Positions 31,764 to 39,976 of a stretch of DNA of 39,976 bases are shown in pieces. A program made the position numbers and the translations under genes. Source of the stretch: an uncultured Sphingomonadales bacterium (GTDB lineage: Bacteria > Pseudomonadota > Alphaproteobacteria > Sphingomonadales > Sphingomonadaceae). The first letter of the stretch is position 1, and every line of letters begins with the position of its first letter. The notes under the pieces are model-generated. The model was not told the origin of the DNA. It saw only the letters and a list, made by a program, of their open reading frames with translations, and searched no databases. The stretch covers positions 1 to 39,976 of the forward strand of contig CALCBC010000033.1 of NCBI GenBank assembly GCA_937898525.1, given 5' to 3'.

Positions 31764-33122
31764 TCAGTTATATTCGATCACCGCGTCGCGGCGCAGGTCG
31801 CGCAGGTAGCGCTGCCAGCGCTTGTTGACGCGGTCGTCCTCGATCTGGGCCATCAGCGCGTCGCGGTCCGGCCCGGCGTCCGACGGCGGGTCGTCGCGGC
31901 CGCACAGCATCAGGATGCGCACGCCGTCCTCGAGCGAGCCGAACGGCCCATAGTACTGGCCCACGTTGAGCTCGAGGATCGGCGCCTGGAGTCCCTCGGG
32001 TAGCGATCGCACGGTGACGTCGTTGGTGACGACCTGCGCGCCCATCTGCGAGGCGCTCGCGTCGGCTTCGCCGCAGCCGCGGATCTGTTGTACCGCCTGG
32101 GCGAAAGACTGGGCCTGTTCGCGAGCCTGTTCGAGGGTCGTGCCGGGTGCGAAATCGAGCGAGATCTGCTTGAGGCTGACGACCGCGTCGCGCGGGTCGG
32201 CCATGCCGATCTGGCGCTTGTCGATCAGGTAGAGGATCGAGAATCCGCCGGGAATTTCGATCGGGCCGGCGAGCTGGCCGGGCTGCAGCTCGCGGGCGAC
32301 GTTTTCGAGCTGGGTGTTCTGCAGCTGTTCGAGACGGATCCAGCCGAGATCGCCGCCGACCGCGGCGGTTGAGGCTTCCGAGAACTGCCGTGCATAACCG
32401 ACGAAGCTGCCGCCCTGGCGCAGCTGCTCGACGATCCGGCGGGCATTCTGCTCGACCGTCGCGCGGGTCGCCGGCGTGGCCGAGAGGAAGATCTCGCCGA
32501 TGCGGTACTCGTACGTGCCTTTCGCCGCCACGATGCGGTTGAAGACTTCGTTGACCTCTTCGCTCGACACGTTGACGAACGGCATCACGTTGCGCCGCAT
32601 CAGCCGTTCGGCAGCCTGCTCGCCCTGGATCTGGCGCTTGAGCGATGCCGGCGAGGAGCCGACCGAATACAGGTAGTCGTCGAGCGCCTGCTTGGAGCCG
32701 TTGAAGCGTTCCCGGGCGACGCGGTTGTAGGTCTCCTCGACCTCCGCGGGCTCGACTTTCATGTCCTGCGCTTCGGCTTCCTGGATCTGCAGCGTCTCGT
32801 CGATCAGGTTGCGCAGGATCTGCAGGCGCAGCCGCTTGAGCTCGTCGGGCGGAACGTCGGCGGTGGTCGCGTCCTGTGCCGCCAGCAGCAGCGCGAGCCG
32901 CTGCTCGACGTCGCTGCTGGTGATGATCGAGCCGTTGACCACGGCCGTGGCTCGGCGCTCCGAAAGCTGGTCGGGGCCGAGGATGGTGATATTTTCCGGG
33001 ATGTTGAACGCGTCTACCGAACTGGCTTCGCCCTCGTCCTGTCCGAACGCCGCCGTCATGCAGGCGCCGGCGAGAAGCGCCGCCATGCCCGTCTTCCCGC
33101 AATTCCAGAGAACCTGCTTCAC
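31764..33122 (-). CDS. surA: Periplasmic peptidyl-prolyl isomerase/chaperone, SurA-like
   Basis: 452 residues. Signal peptide (LLAGACMTAAFGQ), SurA N-terminal helical domain beginning ATAVVNGSIITSSDVEQRLALL with LRNLIDETLQIQEA, then a parvulin-type PPIase domain (IGEIFLSATPATRATVEQNARRIVEQL, FSEASTAAVGGDLGWI, GQLAGPIEIPGGFSILYL), a second weaker one and the C-terminal strand. SurA chaperones outer-membrane proteins, including LptD, whose gene lies directly upstream. GTG start at 33122, with AGGAA eight bases before. The second PPIase domain (QISLDFAPGTTLEQAREQA) lacks clear catalytic residues. Confidence 0.92.
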   Translation of the reverse strand: MKQVLWNCGKTGMAALLAGACMTAAFGQDEGEASSVDAFNIPENITILGPDQLSERRATAVVNGSIITSSDVEQRLALLLAAQDATTADVPPDELKRLRLQILRNLIDETLQIQEAEAQDMKVEPAEVEETYNRVARERFNGSKQALDDYLYSVGSSPASLKRQIQGEQAAERLMRRNVMPFVNVSSEEVNEVFNRIVAAKGTYEYRIGEIFLSATPATRATVEQNARRIVEQLRQGGSFVGYARQFSEASTAAVGGDLGWIRLEQLQNTQLENVARELQPGQLAGPIEIPGGFSILYLIDKRQIGMADPRDAVVSLKQISLDFAPGTTLEQAREQAQSFAQAVQQIRGCGEADASASQMGAQVVTNDVTVRSLPEGLQAPILELNVGQYYGPFGSLEDGVRILMLCGRDDPPSDAGPDRDALMAQIEDDRVNKRWQRYLRDLRRDAVIEYN

Positions 33123-33259
33123 GTATGCATTCCTGTACCGGGCGCCTTACGCGCCGCCGAAACGGCTCGCCGCTTGGCCCGCTGTGGCTTAACCTTAGCT
33201 GAGTTCGGGCGGATAGCGCGTTTGCCGCAGTCTGCCAACGCTTCCGACGGGCGCGAGCC

Positions 33260-35521
33260 TCAGCGCCGGAAGCCGAGGTTGCGCAAGGCGAAATAGATGT
33301 GGAACGTGTTGCCGCGTTCGGCGTCGGCGAGGCTCGTGTAGTCGCGCCGCCAGGTCACGCCGAACTCGAGGCAGTCGTCGGCATAGGCGAGGCCGAGCCG
33401 GGTGCGTAACGGCTTGAAGCCATCCGCGCTGAAGCTTGGATCTTCTTCGCGATTGGTCAGGTTGACCACAGCCGAGCCGAACACCGACCAGTACTTGGCA
33501 AAGGCCAGGCGCCCGGCCGTGCGAAGCTCCTCGCGGTCCTGCAGGTCCTCGAAGGTCAGGTCGATGTCGCGGTTGAGCCGCAGGTAGCCGACCTCAAGGT
33601 AGGTCTCGCTGGTGCCGACCGTCACGTCGATGTCGTTGCGCCGGACTGCAAAGCTGTCCTTGTCGACGCGGTACCGGTGCCGCAGGCGGAGGAAGTCGCG
33701 GAAGCGGACTTCGGTGCGGCCGACGAAGTCCGAGAACTCCTCGGTCAGCCCGGTCCCGTCCGGAAACAGCGTCGGCTTGTCGGTGACGCGATAGGACTGG
33801 CCGATCGTCGCCTTGAGCCGCCAGCCGGGGAACTCCGCTTCCCAGTCGGCGCCGTAGGTAACGCGCACCCCGTCCTCGACCCGGTCATAGCCGGGGAAGC
33901 GATTGAGCGCGAACAGGTTGCTGTCCTCGAGGTCGATCGCCCGCGCATCCTCGTTGGGAATGTCGAGGTTCTTGATCGGCGGGCTGGCGACGAGCTGCAC
34001 GCGCGGAGTCAGGACCTGCGTCCCGCCGAGGAAGCCGCCGACGAACGGCCACTTCACGTCGACGGCGCCGATCGCGATCCCGCGCGCCTCCCAACCCGAA
34101 TTGCCACGATAGCTCGGCGTCACGGTGGCTGCGTTCTCGTCGGAGTGGTAGACGTCGCCGCGCACCAGCCCGGTCACGGTCACCTCCTGGCCGAGCGCGG
34201 TGATCCGGCGGACGCTCCATTGCCCGCGGGCGAAGGCGCGCTGGGTGTCTTGCCCCGTCGTGCGCGTGATCGCCAGCGAGTTCGCCTGCAGCTCGAAAGT
34301 CCCGCCCAGGAACGGGTCCTCGAACCGGTGGCGATAGTCGATCACCGGCAGGGCGATCGGCACCTGCCCCTGCGGGATCGGCACGAGCAGCGCCTGGGTC
34401 GCCCAGCCGGCGATCGAGAGGTAACTGTCGTCGTCGATCCGCTCGAGGTTGACGGTCGAGCGCAGCCGGTCGTCGCGGGTGATGTCGTAGCGGCGCAGGA
34501 ACGTGCGGTCGCTGGCGACGCGCGCCGAGCCGGTCAGGCTCCAGTTGCTGTCGAACTGGAAGCGGCCGTTGGCGTGAATGTAGCCGCGGAAATCACGCTC
34601 GGTCGTCGGGGTCGTGGCGTTGAGCGGGATGCGGGAGCCGTGAGTCAGGTAGCCGGTGATCTGCCAGGCGCCGCGGTCGCCAAGCTCGCGATACTGCGCC
34701 GAGGCCATCGGCGCCGCGTCGCTGTAAAGATAGGCCGAGAGCACGGCGTCGCGATTGGGCCCCAGGCGCCAGTAGTAGCTGCCGACGACCTCGACCCCGT
34801 TGGTGGTGGTCAGGCCGATGTCGGGGATCAGGAACCCCGAGTTTGCGCTCCCGTCGGAGCGGATCGACAGCCCGGGCAGCGGCAGTACCCGACGGCCGAA
34901 CAGCTCGAGATAGGCGCCTTCGAAGCGCACGGTATTTTCCTGCGCATCGTAGAACACGCGGCGCGCGGTGACCCGCCAGCTCGGAACCTTGTCGCAGCCC
35001 TCGTCGTCGACCACCGCGCAACCCGAATAGGCCGCCCGCTCGAGCACGATGTCGCCGCTCTCGCTGCGGCGGCCCTCGGTCGCGGCCAGCCGCCCGCCCG
35101 CGCGAAACGCGAGCAGCAGGTTGGTCATCGCCCCGGCCCTCAGCTCGTCGGTCAGTTCGAGCCGGTCGGTGAACAGCTGGTTGCCGTCCTCGTCGACGAA
35201 GCGGATGTTGCCCATCGCCACGATCTCGCCGGTCGTGCGGTTCCAGCTGACCGTGTCGGCGCGCACCGACTGATCGCCCGAGCGCAGCAACACGTCGCCT
35301 TCGGCGGTGACTGTATCGGCATCGCTGTCGTAGCTGACCGCGGTCGCCTCGAAGGCGATCTCGCGCGTGTCCGCTTGGGCTTCGGCCGGTGCCGCGGTGT
35401 CGTCTTGCGCCAGCGCTGGGGGACACAGCGCCAGCGCCGAAAGGCCCGCCGTCGCGACCGCGCGCAGCGACAGGAGGGCGCAAGTCCGAACTTGCGGTAA
35501 GGTCTGCCGGCGGGGGCGCAT
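33260..35521 (-). CDS. lptD: LPS-assembly outer-membrane protein LptD
   Basis: 753 residues from ATG at 35521 (AAGGCG before it). Signal peptide ends ALCPPALAQ. The N-terminal OstA/LptA-like beta-jellyroll carries AVSYDSDADTVTAEGDVLLRSGDQSVRADTVSWNR and VFYDAQENTVRFEGAYLELFG with LPLPGLSIRSDGS, followed by a long beta-barrel domain of alternating Tyr/Arg/Asp strands ending FHIYFALRNLGFRR, with a terminal aromatic-type strand. LptD with LptE inserts lipopolysaccharide (here possibly glycosphingolipid-associated envelope material) in the outer leaflet. Two Cys (CAVVDDEGC) are near the junction. First gene of lptD-surA-pdxA-rsmA, 137 bases before surA. Divergent from pepA. Confidence 0.95.
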   Translation of the reverse strand: MRPRRQTLPQVRTCALLSLRAVATAGLSALALCPPALAQDDTAAPAEAQADTREIAFEATAVSYDSDADTVTAEGDVLLRSGDQSVRADTVSWNRTTGEIVAMGNIRFVDEDGNQLFTDRLELTDELRAGAMTNLLLAFRAGGRLAATEGRRSESGDIVLERAAYSGCAVVDDEGCDKVPSWRVTARRVFYDAQENTVRFEGAYLELFGRRVLPLPGLSIRSDGSANSGFLIPDIGLTTTNGVEVVGSYYWRLGPNRDAVLSAYLYSDAAPMASAQYRELGDRGAWQITGYLTHGSRIPLNATTPTTERDFRGYIHANGRFQFDSNWSLTGSARVASDRTFLRRYDITRDDRLRSTVNLERIDDDSYLSIAGWATQALLVPIPQGQVPIALPVIDYRHRFEDPFLGGTFELQANSLAITRTTGQDTQRAFARGQWSVRRITALGQEVTVTGLVRGDVYHSDENAATVTPSYRGNSGWEARGIAIGAVDVKWPFVGGFLGGTQVLTPRVQLVASPPIKNLDIPNEDARAIDLEDSNLFALNRFPGYDRVEDGVRVTYGADWEAEFPGWRLKATIGQSYRVTDKPTLFPDGTGLTEEFSDFVGRTEVRFRDFLRLRHRYRVDKDSFAVRRNDIDVTVGTSETYLEVGYLRLNRDIDLTFEDLQDREELRTAGRLAFAKYWSVFGSAVVNLTNREEDPSFSADGFKPLRTRLGLAYADDCLEFGVTWRRDYTSLADAERGNTFHIYFALRNLGFRR

Positions 35522-35618
35522 CGCCTTGCCTATTGCACCGCTGCCCCCTAACTGCAACGCCAGCCAAACAGTCCGCGGCGCGTTCGCCGCACCCCCCACA
35601 CGATCGAGCGGAGACAGC

Positions 35619-37079
35619 ATGCAGATCACCTTTCGCGAGGCCGTCGAACCAGGCGAGACCCGCCTGATCGCCCGTGTGGTCGAGCAGGACAAGCTGCCCG
35701 ACGATCTCGAGCGGACGCTGGCCGAAGGCGCGCGCGCTGCACGGTTCGCCGGCAAGGCCGGGCAGTTGTTCGAAGGCTTCGTCGAGCGGGGCGGTTCGGT
35801 CGTGCGCGTGGCCCTCGTCGGCTCCGGAACCGAGGGCGAAGGCGACGGCAAGAGCGCGGCGCTCGAGAAGGCCGGCGGCGCGCTCGCCGCGAAGTACCTG
35901 ACCTCGGGCGAGACCGTCCTCGCGCTCGACGCGGCGGGACTCTCGGCGGAGGCGCTCGCGGCGGTCCTCACCGGGCTCAGCCTGCGCGCCTGGCGGCATG
36001 ACGCCTATCGGACAAAGCTCAAGGACGAGCAGAAGGTTTCGCTCACCCGGGTCGACGTGTTCGGAGCCCCTTCGGGCAGCGAGGAGGTCTGGCAGGTCGA
36101 GCGGGCCATCGTGGCCGGCGTCGAGTTCACCCGCGCGCTCGTCGCCGAGCCAGCCAACGTGATCTATCCGGAGAGCTTCGTCGAGCGCTGCCTCGCGCGG
36201 TTCGAAGGCACGGGCGCGGAGCTGACGGTGCTCGGCGAAGACGAGATGCGCAAGCTCGGCATGGGGGCGCTCCTCGGCGTCGCGCAGGGTTCGGCCCGGC
36301 CGCCGCGGTTGCTGGCCATCAAGTGGCTCGGCGGTGACAGGGGCGCGAAGCCGACCGTGTTCGTCGGCAAGGGCGTGACCTTCGACACCGGCGGCATCTC
36401 GATCAAGCCGGCCGCCGGCATGGAGGACATGAAGTGGGACATGGGCGGCGCCGGCGCGGTCGCCGGGGCGATGCTCGCGCTGGCGTTGCGCAAGGCCCGG
36501 GCCAACGTGATCGGCGTCTGCGGCCTCGTCGAGAACATGCCCGACGGCAAGGCGCAGCGGCCCGGCGACGTGGTCACGACGATGTCGGGCCAGACGGTCG
36601 AGGTGATCAACACCGACGCCGAGGGGCGCCTCGTGCTGTGCGACGCGATGACCTGGGCGCAGAAGGAATTCAGGCCGGCCACGCTGATCGATCTCGCGAC
36701 GCTGACGGGCGCGATGATCATCTCGCTCGGCCACGAGCACGGCGGGCTGTTCTCCAACGACGACGACCTCGCCGGCGACCTGCTCGCCGCCGGCAAGGCC
36801 AGCGGCGACAAGCTTTGGCGTTTCCCGCTCTCGCCGGCCTACGACAAGCTGATCGACTCCCCGATCGCCGACATGAAGAACGTCGGCCCTCGCTGGGGCG
36901 GCTCGATCACCGCGGCGCAGTTCCTGCAACGCTTCGTCGAGGAAGGCACGCCGTGGGCGCACCTCGATATCGCCGGCATGGTCTGGGCCGACAAGCCCGG
37001 CGCGACCTGGGACAAGGGCGCGACCGGTTTCGGGGTGCGGCTGATCGACCGCTACGTGCGCGACAAGCTCGAAAGCTGA
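35619..37079 (+). CDS. pepA: Leucyl aminopeptidase
   Basis: Cytosolic M17 aminopeptidase, 486 residues from ATG at 35619 (CGGAGA upstream). The N-terminal domain is less conserved; the C-terminal domain holds the metal site: Lys251 and Asp256 in VGKGVTFDTGG, Lys263 in SIKP, Asp274 in KWDMGGAGA and NTDAEGRL at residues 331-338 (signature of the family). It removes N-terminal residues from peptides. It is followed by holC after one base, the same pepA-holC pairing seen in many proteobacteria. An upstream extension of the frame is antisense to lptD. Confidence 0.96.
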   Translation: MQITFREAVEPGETRLIARVVEQDKLPDDLERTLAEGARAARFAGKAGQLFEGFVERGGSVVRVALVGSGTEGEGDGKSAALEKAGGALAAKYLTSGETVLALDAAGLSAEALAAVLTGLSLRAWRHDAYRTKLKDEQKVSLTRVDVFGAPSGSEEVWQVERAIVAGVEFTRALVAEPANVIYPESFVERCLARFEGTGAELTVLGEDEMRKLGMGALLGVAQGSARPPRLLAIKWLGGDRGAKPTVFVGKGVTFDTGGISIKPAAGMEDMKWDMGGAGAVAGAMLALALRKARANVIGVCGLVENMPDGKAQRPGDVVTTMSGQTVEVINTDAEGRLVLCDAMTWAQKEFRPATLIDLATLTGAMIISLGHEHGGLFSNDDDLAGDLLAAGKASGDKLWRFPLSPAYDKLIDSPIADMKNVGPRWGGSITAAQFLQRFVEEGTPWAHLDIAGMVWADKPGATWDKGATGFGVRLIDRYVRDKLES

Positions 37080-37080
37080 G

Positions 37081-37518
37081 GTGCGGCGGATCGGATTCTA
37101 CCTTGCGGCGCAGCCGGTCGAGCGGGTCCTCCCGCTGATTGCCCGCGCAGCCAGGGACAACGGCCAGCGCCTGCTGATCGTCGCTGACGACCGCGAACTG
37201 CTCGGGCGTGTCGGCCATGCGCTGTGGGAGCGGTATCCGGAAGAGTTCCTCGCCAACGGCTTCGCCGACGCACCGCACGCCGATCGCCAGCCTGTGCTGC
37301 TGTCGACCGACTGCGCGGCGGCCAACGGCGCACCTCTGGTGGCGCTCGCCGATGGCCGGTGGCGCCCGGAAGCGGAGAACTTCGAACGCGCCCTGCTGTT
37401 CTTCGACGATGCCGGCCGCGCCGCCGCGCGTCAGACCTGGCGCCTGTTCGACCAGCGCGAGGACGTCACCCGTGAGTTCCACGAACTCGAGGGTGGCAAG
37501 TGGGTGAAGAAGCTCTGA
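37081..37518 (+). CDS. holC: DNA polymerase III chi subunit
   Basis: 145 residues with GTG start at 37081, one base after the pepA stop. HolC blocks: IGFYLAAQPVERVLPLIARAARDNGQRLLIVADD, then LWERYPEEFLANGF, PVLLSTD, RALLFFDDAGRAAARQTWR and FHELEGGKWVKKL. Chi joins the clamp loader to single-strand binding protein. Translation is likely coupled to pepA as no strong SD is seen. Confidence 0.93.
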   Translation: MRRIGFYLAAQPVERVLPLIARAARDNGQRLLIVADDRELLGRVGHALWERYPEEFLANGFADAPHADRQPVLLSTDCAAANGAPLVALADGRWRPEAENFERALLFFDDAGRAAARQTWRLFDQREDVTREFHELEGGKWVKKL

Positions 37519-37620
37519 AGCCGCACGACGACCCGCAGCTCGTCTTCGCAAATCAACCTGTCGGCGGATCGATGCCCGGCGCAGCATCGGGACCGGGAAA
37601 GCCCGCCCCACCTTGCGCCC

Positions 37621-37648
37621 CGCGCGTCCCCCCGCTAGGGGCGCGCGC
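37621..37648. terminator. Possible hairpin between holC and ndk
   Basis: CGCGCG..CCCC and GGGGCGCGCG enclose GCTA, a GC-rich stem followed by CAAATT in the plus direction. It could end the pepA-holC transcript or slow it before ndk, whose start is 34 bases on. There is no proper T-tract. Confidence 0.35.
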
Positions 37649-37681
37649 AAATTCCCGCTCGCCGTTTCGAAGGAACCTCCC

Positions 37682-38104
37682 ATGGCGGTCACCCGCACCT
37701 TTTCGATCATCAAGCCCGACGCTACCCGCCGCAACCTGACCGGCGCGATCACCAAGATGCTCGAGGACGCCGGCCTGCGCGTCGTCGCCAGCAAGCGCAT
37801 CCGCATGACCCGCGAGCAGGCCGAGGGCTTCTACGCGGTGCACAAGGACCGCCCGTTCTTCGGCGAACTGGTCGACTTCATGATCAGCGGTCCGGTCGTC
37901 GTGCAGGTGCTCGAGGGTGAGGACGCCGTGAAGCGCAACCGCGAGGTGATGGGCGCGACCAACCCGGCCGAAGCGGCCGAGGGCACGATCCGCAAGGTCT
38001 TCGCCGAAGGCATCGAGGCCAATTCGGTCCACGGCTCGGACAGCGACGAGAACGCCAAGATCGAGATCGAGTTCTTCTTCAAGCCCGAAGAGATCGTCGG
38101 CTGA
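37682..38104 (+). CDS. ndk: Nucleoside diphosphate kinase
   Basis: 140 residues, the usual size. RTFSIIKPDATRRNLTGAI is the N-terminal signature, FFGELVDFMISGPVVV the core, RNREVMGATNPAEA the nucleotide loop, and His117 in NSVHGSDS is the residue that carries phosphate. It balances NTP pools by ping-pong phosphate transfer. AAGGAAC precedes ATG at 37682. Two bases separate it from the racemase gene downstream. Confidence 0.98.
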   Translation: MAVTRTFSIIKPDATRRNLTGAITKMLEDAGLRVVASKRIRMTREQAEGFYAVHKDRPFFGELVDFMISGPVVVQVLEGEDAVKRNREVMGATNPAEAAEGTIRKVFAEGIEANSVHGSDSDENAKIEIEFFFKPEEIVG

Positions 38105-38106
38105 GC

Positions 38107-38796
38107 ATGCGCCGGCTCGGCCTGATCGGCGGCCTGAGCTGGGAAAGCACGCGGCTCTACTATGACGCGATCAACCGCGGCGTCGCCGCGCGGCTCGGCG
38201 GCACCCATTCGGCGCCGCTGATCGTCGACTCGCTCGATTTCGCGCCGATCGCCGAGGCGCAGTTCGAGGGCCGATGGAACGACGCGGCGGCGCCGCTGGT
38301 CGAGGCTGCGCGCCGGCTCGAGCGCGCAGGCGTCGAAGCCATCGCGATCGGCAGCAACACCATGCACAAGTGCGCCGACCAGGTGCGCCAAGCCGTGGAC
38401 CTTCCGCTGATCCACATCGCCGATCCGCTGCGCGCGGCGCTCGCAGCTGACGGCCGCTCGCGGCCGTTGCTGCTGGCGACGCGCTTCACGATGGAGCAGG
38501 ACTTCATCCGCGGCCCGCTCGCAGAGGCCGGGATCGTGGCGACGATCCCGGCCGAGCCCGCAAGGTCCGAGGTCCACCGGGTGATCTACGAGGAGCTGAT
38601 CCGCGGGCGGCTCGTCGAGTCCTCGCGCGACGCCTTCCTCGCGACGATCGCCGCGGGCCGCGAGGGTGGGGCGGACAGCGTGGTCCTCGGCTGCACCGAG
38701 GTCGGGCTGCTGGTCGACGCGGCCAACTCGCCGCTGCCGGTGTACGACACGCTGGCGCTGCATTCCGCCGCGCTGGTCGACTTCATCCTCGGCTGA
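38107..38796 (+). CDS. Aspartate/glutamate racemase family protein
   Basis: 229 residues, two-domain Asp/Glu racemase fold: LGLIGGLSWESTRLYYDAIN, VDSLDFAPIAEAQFEG, GSNTMHKCADQV and VVLGCTEVGLLV. The second catalytic Cys (Cys196) is present. The first position, Cys or Thr83 in related enzymes as I recall, is Ser83 here (IGSNTMH), so the enzyme may be directional or have changed substrate. It follows ndk by two bases and ends four bases before the convergent sulfotransferase gene. Confidence 0.9.
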   Translation: MRRLGLIGGLSWESTRLYYDAINRGVAARLGGTHSAPLIVDSLDFAPIAEAQFEGRWNDAAAPLVEAARRLERAGVEAIAIGSNTMHKCADQVRQAVDLPLIHIADPLRAALAADGRSRPLLLATRFTMEQDFIRGPLAEAGIVATIPAEPARSEVHRVIYEELIRGRLVESSRDAFLATIAAGREGGADSVVLGCTEVGLLVDAANSPLPVYDTLALHSAALVDFILG

Positions 38797-38800
38797 CCGC

Positions 38801-39976
38801 TCATTCGCGGGCGAACCGGCGGTAGGCCTGCGAATGCAGCCGGTGCGGCGATGCGTTCGCCGCTGCCTGCTCGCGCTCCATCGCCTCGAGTGCCGCCGGC
38901 GTCAGATCGAGCCCCAACCCGGCGTAGATCCGCCGGATTTCGCCGCGCCAGTCGCGGTCGAGGTCGGCGTAGTCGACCTCGACCCGCGGCCCGGCGAACC
39001 CGGCGAGCCCTTCGGCCATGCGCCGCTCGCGCAGCTCGATCTTGCGCCGCCACTCGCCCTCGATTGCCGCCAGTGAAACGTGGTCGCTCTGGTAGGCCAT
39101 CTGGCTCGCGAGCACCGACAGCGTGCTGTCCAGCACCCGGCCGAGCGGTCGCCGCGCGACGACCAGCCGCGCTTCGGGCAGCAGCGCGAGCAGCGTCGTC
39201 AGCTCTTCGGCGTACTGCGGGCACTTGAGCACGCGCGGCTTGGCGCCGTCTTCCATGACCGCCGCATCGGTGCGCAGGATGCGCAGCATCTCGCGATAGA
39301 CCGGCGCCGGATCGCGCGTTTCGCCGAACGCGACGAACGAAGGAATGCGGTACTGCGCCTCGTAGAGCCCGTGGCTGAGCGCCGCGCCGAGCCAGCCGAG
39401 CTCCTCGTCGGGCCGGGTGGCGCCGAACGGGTGCAGCGTGTCGACCCACGGGTTGATCCGCCTCGCCACCGCGAGACCGGCGGCGCAGCGCAGCGGCCGG
39501 ACGTCGGGTCGCCGCGGAGCCGGCTCGATGCTGTTGCACAGCCGCGTATGGGTGTGCGCCGGATCGGCGGCGAGCAACCGGTGCAATCGCGTGGTCCCGG
39601 CGCGCATCTGGCCGACCACCACGATCGGCGGCGCGAGTGGCGTTTCGAGCAGGCCCGGCCGCCGGTGCCACAAGCGGCCCAGCGCGTGCCTCGTGCGCAC
39701 GGCGCCCCTGAGCTGGCCGTAGGCCATCGCGTGGCCGAGCGCGTTGAGCCGAGCTTCCTCCCGCAGCGCGCGGCACAGCTCGGCCAGCCGCTCGCGGAAG
39801 TCGACGACGTCCTCCGGCGGCCTGCCGGCGCGTTCGTCATCGGGCTCGAGGCCCCTGCTGCCCTTCGCCCAGATGTAGTCGGGCTCGAGCGGCGGCTTTT
39901 CGTTGAAGCGCCACGACCAGTCCACCGCGCGGCCGGCGAGCTCCGCGAAGCGCGAGCGGGCCAGCGGGTGCGGGCG
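38801..39976 (-). CDS. Sulfotransferase family protein (5' end beyond window)
   Basis: The frame is open from the stop at 38801 to the window edge, 391 residues visible; residues before the GTG at 39925 (HPLARSRFAELAGRA) look coding, so the true start lies outside. The PAPS-binding loop PPIVVVGQMRAGTTRLHRLL and the 3'-phosphate block ARLVVARRPLGRVLDSTLSVLASQM are visible. WVDTLHPFGATRPDEELGWL is typical of bacterial 'sulfotransferase family' proteins near sphingolipid or hydroxy-lipid genes. It ends with YRRFARE. It would transfer sulfate from PAPS; the acceptor is unknown. Confidence 0.85.
   Translation of the reverse strand, partial: RPHPLARSRFAELAGRAVDWSWRFNEKPPLEPDYIWAKGSRGLEPDDERAGRPPEDVVDFRERLAELCRALREEARLNALGHAMAYGQLRGAVRTRHALGRLWHRRPGLLETPLAPPIVVVGQMRAGTTRLHRLLAADPAHTHTRLCNSIEPAPRRPDVRPLRCAAGLAVARRINPWVDTLHPFGATRPDEELGWLGAALSHGLYEAQYRIPSFVAFGETRDPAPVYREMLRILRTDAAVMEDGAKPRVLKCPQYAEELTTLLALLPEARLVVARRPLGRVLDSTLSVLASQMAYQSDHVSLAAIEGEWRRKIELRERRMAEGLAGFAGPRVEVDYADLDRDWRGEIRRIYAGLGLDLTPAALEAMEREQAAANASPHRLHSQAYRRFARE

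Noticed and set aside
34593..36962. Minus-strand open frame of 789 codons across lptD and pepA
   Set aside because: It crosses a divergent promoter region, is antisense to pepA and out of frame with lptD; low-complexity composition.
1..39976. CRISPR arrays, prophage, integrase, transposase or tRNA genes
   Set aside because: None seen: no regularly spaced repeats with unique spacers, no transposase or integrase motifs and no tRNA-like cloverleaf other than the tmRNA acceptor arm.

Overview
This window is a high-GC alphaproteobacterial chromosome segment, most probably from Sphingomonadales. Several features point there: a circularly permuted two-piece tmRNA gene whose tag reads ANDNEALALAA, a LigE-type (beta-etherase-like) glutathione S-transferase, intergenic palindromes of the kind common in sphingomonads (including one translating as FDTLRMNG at the end of pdxA), and many signal-peptide-bearing PQQ enzymes. 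Assignments rest on reading the sequence and remembered family signatures. No search was run.

Layout. Positions 1-11825 form an accessory catabolic block, mostly on the minus strand. It holds three PQQ-dependent dehydrogenases (one with an N-terminal cytochrome c domain, cut by the window start), a secreted type-B carboxylesterase, a periplasmic protein of unknown function with a GHWEN/GHWEG-type motif, a cytochrome/HupE/membrane-anchor trio, a divergent soluble cytochrome c, and an exported VOC (glyoxalase-fold) protein paired with the third dehydrogenase. Positions 12098-14741 are a tightly coupled operon of a LigE-like GST, a D-2-hydroxyacid dehydrogenase and a glycerate kinase. Positions 14887-18589 carry a ketopantoate-reductase-like protein, a Nudix hydrolase, two TPM-domain proteins and LemA. 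Then come mscL, a hairpin-forming GGCAGYA array, permuted ssrA and a small membrane protein.

Positions 20046-25740 hold arginine succinyltransferase-pathway genes (astB, astA) coupled to an M20 metallohydrolase, with divergent malate synthase G. Positions 25747-29773 hold a lipid-kinase-like gene and, divergently, a second exported cluster: DUF6152, two tandem GHWEG-motif proteins and an SMP-30/gluconolactonase-like protein. The rest is mainly housekeeping: rsmA-pdxA-surA-lptD (minus), pepA-holC, ndk and an Asp/Glu racemase (plus), and a sulfotransferase cut by the window end.

How the parts may work together (inference). PQQ dehydrogenases would oxidise alcohols, sugars or aldehydes in the periplasm and pass electrons to cytochrome c. 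The esterase and SMP-30 protein could open esters or lactones. The three GHWEG-motif paralogues sit in exactly these two exported clusters and are the best candidate for an undescribed periplasmic system. The GST/hydroxyacid-dehydrogenase/glycerate-kinase operon suggests ether cleavage feeding a C3 acid into 3-phosphoglycerate or 2-phosphoglycerate.
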